DNA of 64,000 nt from Dehalococcoidia bacterium (GCA_032249735.1 JAVVHA010000005.1:1-64000); one strand, 5' to 3'. Counted from the stretch's first letter, positions 51,293-60,852 are shown. Numbers and translations: made by a program. Notes: generated by a model from the letters alone, not told the origin.

Positions 51293-53038
51293 CTAAGCGT
51301 TTGTCAAGGTCAGGTCGCCTACCTCCAGAGGAGCGTACCGCACTACTGCGTCGTACAGGCCCAGGATGCGCTGATCGGTGCCGATGCCATAGAGGGGCTG
51401 GGGCACCAGGCGCTGGCAGAAGAGGTGAGCCACAGCTGCCTTGCGGGCCGATCCCTCCTGTGCCAGCTCCCTACCTGCCTCCTCTAGAAGGAGGCAGGCC
51501 TGCGTGGCATCGGCCAGGAGGGAGGCCAGGCGCCGAGCGTGGAACTGGCGCACCTCTTCGCTGGCCTTGAGCAGGAGGGCGATGGCCTCTCGGGCCTGCC
51601 CCAGCAGGGAGGCAGCCGCCTGGCGAGCGCGGGCCAGGACGGGGTGCTGAGCACCCGCCAACGCCTCCTCCAGACGAGATAGGAGGGCATCGTGGGCGGC
51701 TTCCTTTACCATGGCCCGAACCACGTCCAGGCAGATGATGTTTTCGGTGCCCTCCCAGATGGTATGGCATTGGGCATCGCGCACCTGACGGGCCATGGGG
51801 AAGTTCTCGATATATCCGTTGCCTCCCATCACCTCCAGCCCGCGGATGGCCATCTCCAGGCCGCGGCGGGCGGCCCGGAACTTGGACAGAGGAACCAGGA
51901 TACGGTAAAGGCGGCGGGCGTGCTCGTCTCCCCGGCGGCCCGTATGGTGATATGTCTCGAACACCAAGGCGGCGGTGGCCTCCACCTCCACGGCCATCTC
52001 CATGAGGGTCTCCCGGACCATGGGGAGCTGGTACAGGTAGCGGCCGAAGGCGCGGCGGTGGTGGGCGTATATGGCGGCCTCCAGAAAGCTGCGGCGCATG
52101 ATGCCCAGGGCCATGCACGCCACCCCCAGGCGGGAGCCGTTGACCATGGCCATCATGCGGTTAAGGCCCTTGGCCTCCGAGCTCTCGGCGCGAGGGCTGG
52201 AGAGGATGTAGGCTTCAGCGTCTACAAAGTCCACCTCTGCCGTGGGGACGGAGCGGGTGCCCAGCTTCTCCTTAATGCGCTTGATGACGATGCCGTTGCG
52301 GGTGCCGTCTTGGCGGATGGCGGGCACCAGGAAGAGGGCCAAGCCCTTGAGCCCCTCTGGTGCCCCCTCCGGCCGGGCCAGAGTCACGATGGCTTTGGCG
52401 TCCACATTGGAGCAGAACCATTTGGAGCCGTTGAGGAGCCATCGGTCGCCCTCCAGGTGGCGGGCTACGGTGGCTGTGCGGGCGAGGTCCGACCCTCCCT
52501 CTATCTCCGTCATGAACATGGCCCCGTCCCACGAGTCCTGAAACGTGTGGGAGAGGAGATGGGGCAGGACGCGGGCCTTCACCTCCGGCGAGCCGTAACG
52601 CTCCACCAGATCGGCCACGCCGCCCGTCATGCCCGTGGCGCACACCATGCCCGTATCAGCCTGGGACAACAGGTACGTAAAGGCTCCGCCCAACACCGGC
52701 GGCACATCCTCTCCACGGGCTCGCAAGCCGTGGGGTCCCTCCTCCCATACATCCTTCTTGACGGCGATGGCGTCCGGGTGGTGCACCACCTGATAGACCT
52801 GCCGACCCCAGGGGTCATACTGCTCTAGGCGGGGCGGGTTCTTATCGATGACCTCGGCCCGGCGGGCAATGGCGCCGCCGCACAGCTCGCCCCATCGCAC
52901 CAGGTGGCCCTCAGCCCACTGCCGACGCTCCGGCGGGATGTAGACGTCCATGAGGAACCGGAGGTTGGGGTCCACCAGGTACCAATTAAGGCCGATGGCC
53001 GATTCCCACTGGCCATAATCTATGGGTCTCTCCATCAC
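51293..53038 (-). CDS. AidB-like acyl-CoA dehydrogenase
   Basis: 581 residues, long for the family. FAD and substrate motifs appear as MFMTEIEGGSDLART, NGSKWFCSN, EKLGTRSVPTAEVDF, and the AidB-type RGLEVMGGNGYIENFPMARQVRDAQCHTIWEGTENI. The C-terminal 120 residues form an extra helical part (HARRLASLLADATQACLLLEEAGREL). AidB relatives bind DNA in Escherichia coli or act on branched acyl-CoAs; here the metabolic role is more likely. Its ATG overlaps the TGA of the small membrane-protein gene upstream. Confidence 0.9.
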   Translation of the reverse strand: MMERPIDYGQWESAIGLNWYLVDPNLRFLMDVYIPPERRQWAEGHLVRWGELCGGAIARRAEVIDKNPPRLEQYDPWGRQVYQVVHHPDAIAVKKDVWEEGPHGLRARGEDVPPVLGGAFTYLLSQADTGMVCATGMTGGVADLVERYGSPEVKARVLPHLLSHTFQDSWDGAMFMTEIEGGSDLARTATVARHLEGDRWLLNGSKWFCSNVDAKAIVTLARPEGAPEGLKGLALFLVPAIRQDGTRNGIVIKRIKEKLGTRSVPTAEVDFVDAEAYILSSPRAESSEAKGLNRMMAMVNGSRLGVACMALGIMRRSFLEAAIYAHHRRAFGRYLYQLPMVRETLMEMAVEVEATAALVFETYHHTGRRGDEHARRLYRILVPLSKFRAARRGLEMAIRGLEVMGGNGYIENFPMARQVRDAQCHTIWEGTENIICLDVVRAMVKEAAHDALLSRLEEALAGAQHPVLARARQAAASLLGQAREAIALLLKASEEVRQFHARRLASLLADATQACLLLEEAGRELAQEGSARKAAVAHLFCQRLVPQPLYGIGTDQRILGLYDAVVRYAPLEVGDLTLTNA

Positions 53039-53670
53039 GATGCCTCCTTTCCTGCTTTCTCCTCTTCTGGCTCCAGAGTAGTTTCCGGCTCCAAGGCGGC
53101 GGTGATGACCAAGGGGCGACCCGTGAGGTGGGCCACCGCCTCAGCCACCCTGTAGGCGCGGGAGAAGCCCTCGTCCACGAGCTCCTCCACCTGGGGCACC
53201 GTCACCTGGCCGATGGTGAGGCGCTTGCCGTTGGTCTTTACCAGCACCACCTCCCAGGCCCGCATATCGAGGGGGAAGGCGGGGCCCCGTCCCTCCCCAA
53301 GGTCGCCATCGGCCAGCTCGATGTGGTCTATCTTCCAGAAAGGGACTAGCTCGCGCGTGCCCAGCCCCAGCCCCAGAAGCCCCTGCTGGAAACGCACCGA
53401 TTGCTTCTCAGCCTCCACCAACAAGTACGACCCCATTAGGGAGTGCACGGTGCCCAGGCCACCGAAGGCCACAGCCACCATGGCCACAAGGAGCATTAAG
53501 GCCGCCCCCGCGGCCGGCAGTCGGTTCATAAGGAAGGCTAAGGCTATCAGCAGCCCTACCCCGAGAAGCAGGATGAGGATGGGGCCTATCACCGCCAGGG
53601 GCGAAGGGCGTATGTCTAATCGCCCCTGCTCTATGTAGCACATCCGCCGGTCTAGAGGCACCCTCTCCAC
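53035..53670 (-). CDS. Two-helix membrane protein coupled to the AidB-like gene
   Basis: 211 residues. Two adjacent membrane helices (VIGPILILLLGVGLLIALAFL, about 27-47, and AGAALMLLVAMVAVAFGGLGT, about 54-74) are followed by a soluble beta-rich part (LVPFWKIDHIELADGD, WEVVLVKTNGKRLTIG), which resembles a PH-like domain. Glu-rich tail. No named family recognised. Being translationally coupled to the dehydrogenase gene suggests a shared role. Confidence 0.75.
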   Translation of the reverse strand: MERVPLDRRMCYIEQGRLDIRPSPLAVIGPILILLLGVGLLIALAFLMNRLPAAGAALMLLVAMVAVAFGGLGTVHSLMGSYLLVEAEKQSVRFQQGLLGLGLGTRELVPFWKIDHIELADGDLGEGRGPAFPLDMRAWEVVLVKTNGKRLTIGQVTVPQVEELVDEGFSRAYRVAEAVAHLTGRPLVITAALEPETTLEPEEEKAGKEAS

Positions 53671-53682
53671 GGCCGCACCCCC

Positions 53683-53728
53683 ATTATATGTCCTGCCTTG
53701 ACGCCCTATCCAGGCGGCAATTTATAAT
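53683..53728. promoter_or_regulatory. Divergent promoters between the membrane-protein and P450 genes
   Basis: For the P450 (+): TTGACG (53698-53703) and a perfect TATAAT (53723-53728), spacing 19, slightly long. For the minus-strand pair: TATAAT as ATTATA at 53683-53688, with TGGATA (-35, 4 of 6) 18 bases upstream. The two promoters overlap, so a regulator here could switch between the two units. Confidence 0.45.
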
Positions 53729-53761
53729 CGATGTGAAATTGAAATATTGCGGGGAAGAGCT

Positions 53762-55039
53762 ATGGCTAGCCAGACGTTGCAAGAGGTCAATCTGCTGGAC
53801 CTGTTGGCCTTCGAGAAGGGGGTCCCCCATCACTGGTTCAAGGTCTTGCGCCAAGAGGCACCTGTATACTGGCATCCCGACCCAGAGACGGGGGACGGGT
53901 TCTGGGTCCTCACCAAATACCACGACCTGGTGCAGGTGTCCATGGACACCCAGACCTTCTCCTCGGCTCAGGGCATAACCCTGGCCACCCTGGAGTTCTT
54001 CCCCAGCCAAAACCTGATGATGATCACCACTGACCCACCCCGTCACACCAGGCTGCGGCGTCTGGTGAGCCATGGTTTCACCCCCAAGATGATCTCCCTC
54101 CTGGAGCCCGATGTGCGCCGCATGGCTGGGCAGCTCCTAGATGACGCCATCGAAAAAGGGGAGTGTGACTTCGTCACCGCGGTGGCTGCCGAGCTGCCTC
54201 TTATGGTCATCGCCCGCTTTCTAGGCGTTCCTCAGGAGGACAGGCATCAGATCTTTCGCTGGAGCAACCAGATCTTGGGCGCCGGCGACCCCGAATACGG
54301 TGGCATCGACCTCCAACGCCCACCGGAGACGGAGGAGGAGAGGCAGGCCCTTATAGAGCACTTCCGGCAGGTGGTGGCTGGGGCGGCCATGGAGATGGCT
54401 GCCTATCTGCAGCGACTGGAGGAGGAACGCCTGCGGGCGCCCAAGGACGACCTGGTGAGCATTTACCTCCATGCCCAGGTGGACGGCGAGAAGCTATCCA
54501 TGCTGGAGCGGCACGCCCAGTTCGTCCTCCTCGCCGTGGCCGGCAATGAGACCACCCGCAACGCCATCTCCGGTGGCCTCCTCGCCCTGTTGCAGCATCC
54601 AGACCAGCTGGAGCTGTTGCGCCAGGACCCATCCCTTATCCCCATGGCCGTGGAAGAGATACTGCGGTATGTCTCCCCCGTGATGTACATGCGCCGCACA
54701 GCCACTAAGGATGCAGAGATACGTGGGGTGACCATCAAGGCCGGCCAGCGCGTCACCATGTGGTATGTCTCGGCCAACCGGGATGAGGAGGTGTTCCCCG
54801 AGCCCGATAGGTTCGACGTGACACGCCAGCCCAACGATCACGTGGCCTTCGGCGCTGGTGGACCCCACTTCTGCCTGGGGGCCAATCTGGCGCGGCTGGA
54901 GATACGTGTCCTATTGGAGGAGCTGTTGGCGCGCCCCTACGAGGTGGAGGTGGCTGGGCCTGTGCAGAGGCTGCGCTCCAACTTCATCAACGGCATCAAG
55001 CACATGCCCGTGCGCTTTCGCTGCCGCAAGGTGGCATGA
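53762..55039 (+). CDS. Cytochrome P450
   Basis: 425 residues, soluble bacterial P450. The I-helix AGNETTRN (near residue 262), the ExxR of EEILRY (near 300) and the haem loop FGAGGPHFCLGANLAR (Cys near 372) are intact. The GPHFCLG loop and the overall length are like CYP125/CYP142 and linalool-type enzymes that oxidise terpenoids, steroids or acyl chains. ATG 53762 follows GGGGAAG. A ferredoxin partner is not adjacent; the 7Fe ferredoxin at 23665 is a possible donor. Divergent from the AidB-like pair. Confidence 0.94.
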   Translation: MASQTLQEVNLLDLLAFEKGVPHHWFKVLRQEAPVYWHPDPETGDGFWVLTKYHDLVQVSMDTQTFSSAQGITLATLEFFPSQNLMMITTDPPRHTRLRRLVSHGFTPKMISLLEPDVRRMAGQLLDDAIEKGECDFVTAVAAELPLMVIARFLGVPQEDRHQIFRWSNQILGAGDPEYGGIDLQRPPETEEERQALIEHFRQVVAGAAMEMAAYLQRLEEERLRAPKDDLVSIYLHAQVDGEKLSMLERHAQFVLLAVAGNETTRNAISGGLLALLQHPDQLELLRQDPSLIPMAVEEILRYVSPVMYMRRTATKDAEIRGVTIKAGQRVTMWYVSANRDEEVFPEPDRFDVTRQPNDHVAFGAGGPHFCLGANLARLEIRVLLEELLARPYEVEVAGPVQRLRSNFINGIKHMPVRFRCRKVA

Positions 55040-55095
55040 GATAAGAGGCTTGGGTGGCGGAGTGCCTCTTTTCCCTCTGTGTTGGCGCGCGGGCA

Positions 55096-55124
55096 TTGAC
55101 CAGGCGGTGGCAGGCGCATAAACT
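55096..55124 (+). promoter_or_regulatory. Promoter of the ilv-leu operon
   Basis: TTGACC (55096-55101, 5 of 6) and TAAACT (55119-55124, 4 of 6) are 17 bases apart. Transcription would begin near 55131, about 20 bases before the first pairing bases of the T-box leader. Confidence 0.55.
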
Positions 55125-55149
55125 AGTGTCCTGAACAACCAAAAATGGT

Positions 55150-55373
55150 CAAAGGCTGCGAAGGGGAGTAGTAGGGGCGGCACCTCCCCCAGCGAGCCGG
55201 GGGTCGGTGGGAGCCCGGCGGTGAGGGCGCTCCGAACTCGCCCTGGAGCTTCCCGGCCGAAGAGCTAGTAGGTCGGGACGGGTGTGCCCGTTAGCGCACT
55301 AGAGGGCCCCGCACCCGGGGAAGAAGGGTGGTACCGTCCCGCCCCATGGGACCCCTTCGGGGCGGGCGTTTTT
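55150..55373 (+). promoter_or_regulatory. T-box leader with CUC (Leu) specifier
   Basis: AAAGGCTGCGAA (55151-55162) starts stem I, GAA-CUC-GCC gives the specifier CUC at 55237-55239, and AGAAGGGTGGTACCGTC (about 55322-55338) is the T-box sequence, whose core AGGGTGGTACCG fits the consensus. The terminator follows at once (next entry). Uncharged tRNA-Leu (GAG anticodon) should stabilise the antiterminator and let transcription reach ilvD and the following genes. Confidence 0.93.
55338..55373 (+). terminator. Intrinsic terminator of the Leu T-box
   Basis: CCCGCCCC (55338-55345) pairs with GGGGCGGG (55359-55366), followed by CG and a T5 run (55369-55373). The 5' arm begins inside the end of the T-box sequence, as expected for mutually exclusive antiterminator and terminator folds. 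An inner CCCC-TTC-GGGG hairpin competes. Confidence 0.8.
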
Positions 55374-55406
55374 AATAGTAGGGGGCAAGGCAGGAGGAGA
55401 ACCACC

Positions 55407-57092
55407 ATGGCGGTGCGTAGCGATGCCGTCAAGAGGGGGCCCCAGTGGGCACCCCACCGCAGCATGTACCGGGCCATGGGCCTGGGGGACGAGGACATTT
55501 ACCGCCCCTTCGTGGGGGTGGCCAGCTCCTGGAACGAGGCCACCCCTTGTAACATCCACTTGAACCGCCTGGCGGCTGCTGTTAAGGAGGGGGTAAGGGC
55601 TGCGGGGGGCACCCCTAGGGAGTTCGTCACCATCGCCGTATCCGATGGCATCGCCATGGGGCACGCAGGGATGAAGGCCTCCCTGGTGAGTCGGGAGGTC
55701 ATTGCCGACAGCGTAGAGCTGATGATGCAGGCCCACCAGTACGACGCCCTGGTGGGCATCGCCGGTTGCGACAAGTCGTTGCCAGGGATGGCCATGGCCA
55801 TGGCCCGCCTCAACCTCCCCTCCGTCTTCCTCTACGGTGGCACCATTCTCCCTGGGCGCTACCGGGGGCGGGACGTCACCATCCAAGACATGTTCGAGGC
55901 GGTGGGGGCTTACACGGCGGGCCAGCTCACGGAAGAAGAGCTTTACGAGTTGGAGTGCGTAGCTTGCCCTGGGGAAGGTTCCTGCGCAGGCATGTACACG
56001 GCCAACACCATGGCCACCGTCATGGAGGCCCTGGGCCTATCCCTGCCAGGCAGCGCCTCGGTGCCCGCCCCGCATCGACGGCGGGACGAGGTGGCGCGCA
56101 GGAGTGGGGAGGCCGTCATGCGCCTGCTGGAGATGGAGATAAAGCCACGGGACATCCTCACCCGCCGCGCCTTCCTCAACGCCATCGCCGTGGATGCCGC
56201 TGTGGGCGGATCCACCAACGCCGTCCTTCACCTCCTGGCCCTGGCCCACGAGGCAGGGGTGGAGCTGAGCCTGGACGATTTCGACCGCATCAGTCGCCAG
56301 ACCCCCCATATCGCCGATATGCGCCCCGGTGGCCGCTACGTGATGGCCGATCTAGACCGGGTGGGCGGCGTGCCGCGGGTGATGAAAGAGCTGCTGGACG
56401 CCGGGCTCATCGACGGCGACTGCCTGACGGTGACGGGGCGGACGGTGCGGGAGAACCTGGCCCAGCTGCGCCTGCCCATGGATTCCCCGCAAGACGTGGT
56501 ACGCCCCATATCGGACCCCATCGCCCCCCGGGGGACCATATGTATCCTGCGGGGCAACCTGGCGCCGGAGGGGGCGGTGGTGAAGACGGCCGGCGTACGC
56601 CACCTGGTGCACACCGGGCCCGCTCGCGTGTTCGATTCGGAGGAGGAGGCCTTCCAGGCCATATCCCAGCGGCGGATCCGGGCTGGGGACGTGGTGGTCA
56701 TCCGATACGAGGGTCCCAAAGGGGGACCTGGCATGAGGGAGATGCTGGCCGTCACCGCTGCCCTGGTGGGCCAGGGGCTGGGGGAGGCGGTGGCCCTCAT
56801 CACCGACGGACGCTTCTCAGGGGCCACCCGCGGCCTCATGGTAGGCCACGTCTCCCCAGAGGCCATGGTAGGAGGGCCCATCGCCCTCCTCCAGGACGGA
56901 GATGAGGTCACCATTGACGTGGAACGGCGGCTAATAGAGATGAAGGTGAGCCCTGAGGAGATGGCGCGCCGGCGAGAGGCGTGGGTGCCGCCGCCCCCTC
57001 GCTATCGCTGGGGGGCCATGGCCAAGTACGCATCGCTAGTGGGGTCGGCTGCCCAGGGCGCTGTCTGCTCCCCACGTTGGGCGGAAAGATAG
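55407..57092 (+). CDS. ilvD: Dihydroxy-acid dehydratase
   Basis: 561 residues from ATG 55407 (AGGAGGAG box upstream); earlier in-frame codons lie inside the T-box terminator. [23 protein letters not shown] and [16 protein letters not shown] hold the three Fe-S cysteines, and [19 protein letters not shown] and [23 protein letters not shown] the active-site part. It makes 2-oxoisovalerate and 2-oxo-3-methylvalerate. First gene of the operon. Confidence 0.97.
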   Translation: MAVRSDAVKRGPQWAPHRSMYRAMGLGDEDIYRPFVGVASSWNEATPCNIHLNRLAAAVKEGVRAAGGTPREFVTIAVSDGIAMGHAGMKASLVSREVIADSVELMMQAHQYDALVGIAGCDKSLPGMAMAMARLNLPSVFLYGGTILPGRYRGRDVTIQDMFEAVGAYTAGQLTEEELYELECVACPGEGSCAGMYTANTMATVMEALGLSLPGSASVPAPHRRRDEVARRSGEAVMRLLEMEIKPRDILTRRAFLNAIAVDAAVGGSTNAVLHLLALAHEAGVELSLDDFDRISRQTPHIADMRPGGRYVMADLDRVGGVPRVMKELLDAGLIDGDCLTVTGRTVRENLAQLRLPMDSPQDVVRPISDPIAPRGTICILRGNLAPEGAVVKTAGVRHLVHTGPARVFDSEEEAFQAISQRRIRAGDVVVIRYEGPKGGPGMREMLAVTAALVGQGLGEAVALITDGRFSGATRGLMVGHVSPEAMVGGPIALLQDGDEVTIDVERRLIEMKVSPEEMARRREAWVPPPPRYRWGAMAKYASLVGSAAQGAVCSPRWAER

Positions 57093-57118
57093 TTGGCTGA
57101 GGGAGGAGGCTTGCGGCC

Positions 57119-58846
57119 ATGGAGATGACGGGAGCGGAAATGGTGTTGGAGGCCCTGGCACGGGAAGGGGTGGAAGTGATATTTGGCCTTCCCGGCGGCG
57201 CCAACTTGCCCATCTACGATACCCTTCCCAAGTTCTACCCTAAGATCCGCCATTACCTGGTTCGCCACGAGCAGGGGGCAGCCCACGCCGCCGACGCCTA
57301 CGCCCGCGTCACCGGCAAGGTGGGGGTGTGCATGGCCACCTCCGGGCCTGGGGCCACCAACTTGGTGACGGGCATCGCCAACGCCTGGATGGACTCGGTG
57401 CCCATAGTGGCCATCACCGGCTGCGTCATCCGTCCCCTCATCGGGCGGGATGCCTTCCAAGAGGCGGACATCACGGGTATCACCATCCCCATCACCAAGC
57501 ACAACTACCTGGTGCTAAGCGCCAACGACATCCCACGCGTCATCCGGGAGGCGTTCTATATCGCCCGCACGGGGCGGCCAGGGCCGGTGCTCATCGACAT
57601 CCCGCGCGACGTGCAACAAGAACGGGGCCAGTTCTACTGGCCGGAGAGGGTGGAGCTGCGGGGTTACCGTCCTCCCATCTATCCCGACCCCGATGCCGTG
57701 GAGAAGGCGGCCCAACTCATCTACGAGTCCGAGCGCCCCCTCATCCTGGCTGGGCACGGGGTCATCATCGCCCAGGCCTTCTATGAGCTGCAAGAGCTGG
57801 CGGAGAAGGCCAACATCCCTGTCATCACCACCCTCTTGGGCATAAGCGGCTTCCCGCCTGATCACCCCTTGTATCTGGGCATGCCGGGGATGCATGGCAT
57901 GCACTGGAACAACTTGGCCATCTCGGAGTCCGACCTGCTGGTGGCCATCGGCATGAGGTTCGATGACCGGGTGACGGGGCGGCTCAAGGACTTCGCCCCC
58001 AAGGCCAAAGTCATCCACGTGGAGGTGGACCCGGCAGAGGTGGGCAAGAACGTGCGCCCCACGGTGGCCCTCCTGGGCGATGCCCGCATCTGCCTGCAGC
58101 AGCTCAACCGCCTCGTCCAGCGCCGGGAGCGCCCCGACTGGTTTGCTCGGTTGGACGAGCTGAAACGGGAGTATCCCTCCACCGTCTATCCTGAGGACAC
58201 AGAGGAGATATTGCCCCAGTATGTCATCGACTCCATCTACCGCGTCAGCGGCGGCGACGCCTACTTCGTGACCGGCGTAGGGCAGCACCAGATGTGGGCG
58301 GCTCAGTACTTCTGGTCCAAGAAGCCCAACTCCTGGATCACTTCGGGCGGCCTGGGCACCATGGGCTTCGAGGTGCCGGCGGCGGTGGGCGTCCAGATAG
58401 CCAAGCCCGGGGAGCTGGTGTGGGCCATCTGCGGCGATGGCGGCTTTCAGATGACCATGGAGGAGCTGGGGGTGGTCTCAGAATACAACCTTCCCATCAA
58501 GTTCGCCATCATCAACAATGGCCACCACGGCATGGTGCGCCAGTGGCAGAGCCTCTTTTACCGCGGCAACCTGGTGGCCAGCCCCCTAAAGAACCCCGAC
58601 TTTGTGAAGATCGCCGAGGCCTATGGCATCCTGGGCCTGCGGGCCACCCGCCGTGAGGAGGTGGTGCCCGTCTTGGAGCGGGCCCTGGAGCACCAGGGGC
58701 CGGTGATCATCGACTTCCACGTGAAGCAGGACGAGAACTGCTTCCCCATGGTGCCCCCGGGGGCGTCCCTACAGGAGACCATCGGCCTGCCCAAGGAGTA
58801 CGTGGAGCTGGTGCACAAGCGCCAGACCATGGAGGTGAGGAGATGA
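57119..58846 (+). CDS. ilvB: Acetolactate synthase large subunit
   Basis: 575 residues. VIFGLPGGANLPIYD near the N-terminus, RHEQGAAHAADAYARVTGKVGV with the ThDP-activating Glu, the FAD domain around residues 190-340, and ICGDGGFQMTMEELGVV (GDG...N ThDP-Mg site continuing into IINNGHHGMVRQWQ). It condenses two pyruvates, or pyruvate and 2-oxobutyrate. It starts 26 bases after ilvD and overlaps ilvN by ATGA. Confidence 0.96.
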   Translation: MEMTGAEMVLEALAREGVEVIFGLPGGANLPIYDTLPKFYPKIRHYLVRHEQGAAHAADAYARVTGKVGVCMATSGPGATNLVTGIANAWMDSVPIVAITGCVIRPLIGRDAFQEADITGITIPITKHNYLVLSANDIPRVIREAFYIARTGRPGPVLIDIPRDVQQERGQFYWPERVELRGYRPPIYPDPDAVEKAAQLIYESERPLILAGHGVIIAQAFYELQELAEKANIPVITTLLGISGFPPDHPLYLGMPGMHGMHWNNLAISESDLLVAIGMRFDDRVTGRLKDFAPKAKVIHVEVDPAEVGKNVRPTVALLGDARICLQQLNRLVQRRERPDWFARLDELKREYPSTVYPEDTEEILPQYVIDSIYRVSGGDAYFVTGVGQHQMWAAQYFWSKKPNSWITSGGLGTMGFEVPAAVGVQIAKPGELVWAICGDGGFQMTMEELGVVSEYNLPIKFAIINNGHHGMVRQWQSLFYRGNLVASPLKNPDFVKIAEAYGILGLRATRREEVVPVLERALEHQGPVIIDFHVKQDENCFPMVPPGASLQETIGLPKEYVELVHKRQTMEVRR

Positions 58847-59403
58847 GCAACGGCAGGGGCAACGGCCGACGCTTCCACACCATCATCGCTCTAGTAGAAG
58901 ACCGGCCGGGGGTCCTCAACCGCATCGCCTCCAAGTGGCGGCAACGCGGGTTCAACATCGAGAGCCTGGCCGTGGGCCACTCCGAGACACCCGGGCTCTC
59001 CCGTATGACCTTGGTGGTGGATGCTAGCCACGACGCCGAGCAGGTGGTTAAGCAGCTGGATAAACTCATCGACGTGGTGGACATACGCGACGTCTCCGAT
59101 GAGGACATCGTGGCCCGCGAGATGGCCCTCATAAAGGTGCGGTGCGATGCCGGCAACCGCAGCCACATCATCGAGGTGGTGGACATCTTCCGGGCCAACA
59201 TCATCGACGTCTCTCCGGAGTCGGTCATCGTGGAGGTGACGGGGGACGAGGGGAAGATCGACGCCATCTTTGAGCTCCTGCGCCCCTACGGGGTCATCGA
59301 GATGGTGCGCACAGGGAGGGTGGCCATGCTGCGGGGCTCCGCAGCCTCCCACCCCCCCCTGCACGAGGAGTACGATCGCTATCCAGGCCAGGAGACATGG
59401 TAG
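58843..59403 (+). CDS. ilvN: Acetolactate synthase regulatory subunit
   Basis: 186 residues. The N-terminal ACT domain (TIIALVEDRPGVLNRIASKWRQRGFNIESLAVGHSE) binds valine or leucine and activates IlvB; a second ACT-like region follows. The C-terminus is slightly longer than usual (RGSAASHPPLHEEYDRYPG). Coupled to ilvB by ATGA and 9 bases from ilvC. Confidence 0.95.
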   Translation: MSNGRGNGRRFHTIIALVEDRPGVLNRIASKWRQRGFNIESLAVGHSETPGLSRMTLVVDASHDAEQVVKQLDKLIDVVDIRDVSDEDIVAREMALIKVRCDAGNRSHIIEVVDIFRANIIDVSPESVIVEVTGDEGKIDAIFELLRPYGVIEMVRTGRVAMLRGSAASHPPLHEEYDRYPGQETW

Positions 59404-59412
59404 GAGGCGGCC

Positions 59413-60411
59413 ATGGCCAAGGTCTACTACGACCAGGACGCTGACCTGGGGCTGCTGCAGGGCAAGGCCATCGCTGTAGTGGGGTTCGGCTCCCAGGGCC
59501 ATGCCCACGCCCTTAACCTGCGCGACACGGGCCTGGACGTGACGGTAGCCCTGTACGCGGGGTCCCCATCCTGGGGCAGGGCGGAGGAGGCGGGCCTGCG
59601 GGTGACCACGGTGGCGGAGGCCGCCCAGAAAGCGGACATCATCGTCATGCTGGCCCCCGACCAGGCCCAGCGCCACATCTATGAGGAGTCCATCCGGCCC
59701 CATCTACGGGCAGGCCAGATGCTCATGTTTGCTCACGGCTTCAACATCCACTATCACCAGATCCTGCCGCCCCCGGAGGTGGACGTGACCATGGTGGCCC
59801 CCAAGGGCCCCGGTCACCGACTGCGGGAGCTGTTCGTCCAGGGGCTGGGGACGCCTGCCCTCTTGGCTGTCCACCAAGACGCCTCTGGCAACGCCAAGGC
59901 CCTGGCCCTGGCCTACGCCAAGGGCATCGGCTGCACCCGCGCAGGCGTCATCGAGACCACCTTCGCCGAGGAGACGGAGACAGACCTGTTCGGTGAACAG
60001 GTGGTGTTGTGCGGAGGAGTCAGTGCCCTCATCAAGGCAGCCTTCGAGACCCTGGTGGAGGCCGGCTATCAGCCGGAGGTGGCCTATTTCGAGTGCCTAC
60101 ACGAGCTGAAGCTCATCGTGGACCTCATATATGAGGGGGGGCTCTCCTACATGCGCTACTCCGTCTCCGATACCGCTGAGTACGGGGACTACACCCGTGG
60201 CCCTCGCGTCATCGATGAGCATGTGCGCCAGACGATGAAGAAGATCCTGGAGGAGGTGCGCAGCGGCGAGTTCGCCCGGGAGTGGATATTGGAGAACCAG
60301 GCGGGTCGGCCAGTGTTCTTGGCCATGCGCCAACGCGACGCCCAGCACCCCATCGAGCAGGTGGGGCGGCAGCTGCGCAGCATGATGCCCTGGCTTAAGG
60401 GCACCAGATAG
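59413..60411 (+). CDS. ilvC: Ketol-acid reductoisomerase, class I
   Basis: 332 residues, short class I form. [20 protein letters not shown] is the Rossmann motif; the following loop reads [15 protein letters not shown] where NADPH enzymes usually have Arg (LRxGS). The knotted C-terminal domain has [33 protein letters not shown] (metal Asp/Glu), and [17 protein letters not shown]. It makes 2,3-dihydroxy-isovalerate. Confidence 0.97.
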   Translation: MAKVYYDQDADLGLLQGKAIAVVGFGSQGHAHALNLRDTGLDVTVALYAGSPSWGRAEEAGLRVTTVAEAAQKADIIVMLAPDQAQRHIYEESIRPHLRAGQMLMFAHGFNIHYHQILPPPEVDVTMVAPKGPGHRLRELFVQGLGTPALLAVHQDASGNAKALALAYAKGIGCTRAGVIETTFAEETETDLFGEQVVLCGGVSALIKAAFETLVEAGYQPEVAYFECLHELKLIVDLIYEGGLSYMRYSVSDTAEYGDYTRGPRVIDEHVRQTMKKILEEVRSGEFAREWILENQAGRPVFLAMRQRDAQHPIEQVGRQLRSMMPWLKGTR

Positions 60412-60423
60412 GAGGGCAAAGAG

Positions 60424-60852
60424 ATGGGCAGGCCCAAGGCGAGCCAAGAGTTCATCGATATGCTCAACGAGGCCCTGGCGGAGGAGATGGCATCCATCTT
60501 CCAGTACATGTGGGACCACATCCTGGCGCGGGGCATGGAGAGCTTGGCCATTGCCGAGAAGTTCAAGGAGCTGGCCATGACGGAGATGCGCCACGCCTAC
60601 ATGCTGGCGGAGCGCATCGACCTGTTGGGCGGGGTCCCCACCACCCAGGTGGCCCCCATAAAGATCGGCGGCGACCTGCGCCAGATGGTGGAGGACAACC
60701 TCCAGCTGGAATACGAGGCCATCGATATGTACCGCCGCCTCATCAAGCAGGCGGAGAAGGAAGAAGACCCAGCTAGCCGCCGCCTGCTGGAGGAGATCCT
60801 CAAGGACACCGAGGAACACGCTCGCGACCTGGAGGCCCTTCTGGGGAAGTGA
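60424..60852 (+). CDS. Bacterioferritin-like di-iron protein in the ilv-leu operon
   Basis: 142 residues, four-helix ferritin-like. The ligand set is complete: Glu in EALAEEMASIFQYM (near 20), E-M-R-H in LAMTEMRHAYMLAERI (near 55), Glu in LQLEYEAIDMYRR (near 98) and TEEHARDLEALL (near 130). The Met right after the first Glu of EMRH is the residue that binds haem in bacterioferritin. The gene is 12 bases after ilvC and before leuA, on the same strand. Iron supply or storage for the Fe-S enzymes IlvD and LeuCD is an inference from location. Confidence 0.88.
   Translation: MGRPKASQEFIDMLNEALAEEMASIFQYMWDHILARGMESLAIAEKFKELAMTEMRHAYMLAERIDLLGGVPTTQVAPIKIGGDLRQMVEDNLQLEYEAIDMYRRLIKQAEKEEDPASRRLLEEILKDTEEHARDLEALLGK

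Noticed and set aside
55040-55406. Start of ilvD further upstream at 55284
   Set aside because: The extra 41 codons lie inside the T-box and terminator; ATG 55407 has a good ribosome site and fits the IlvD family start.
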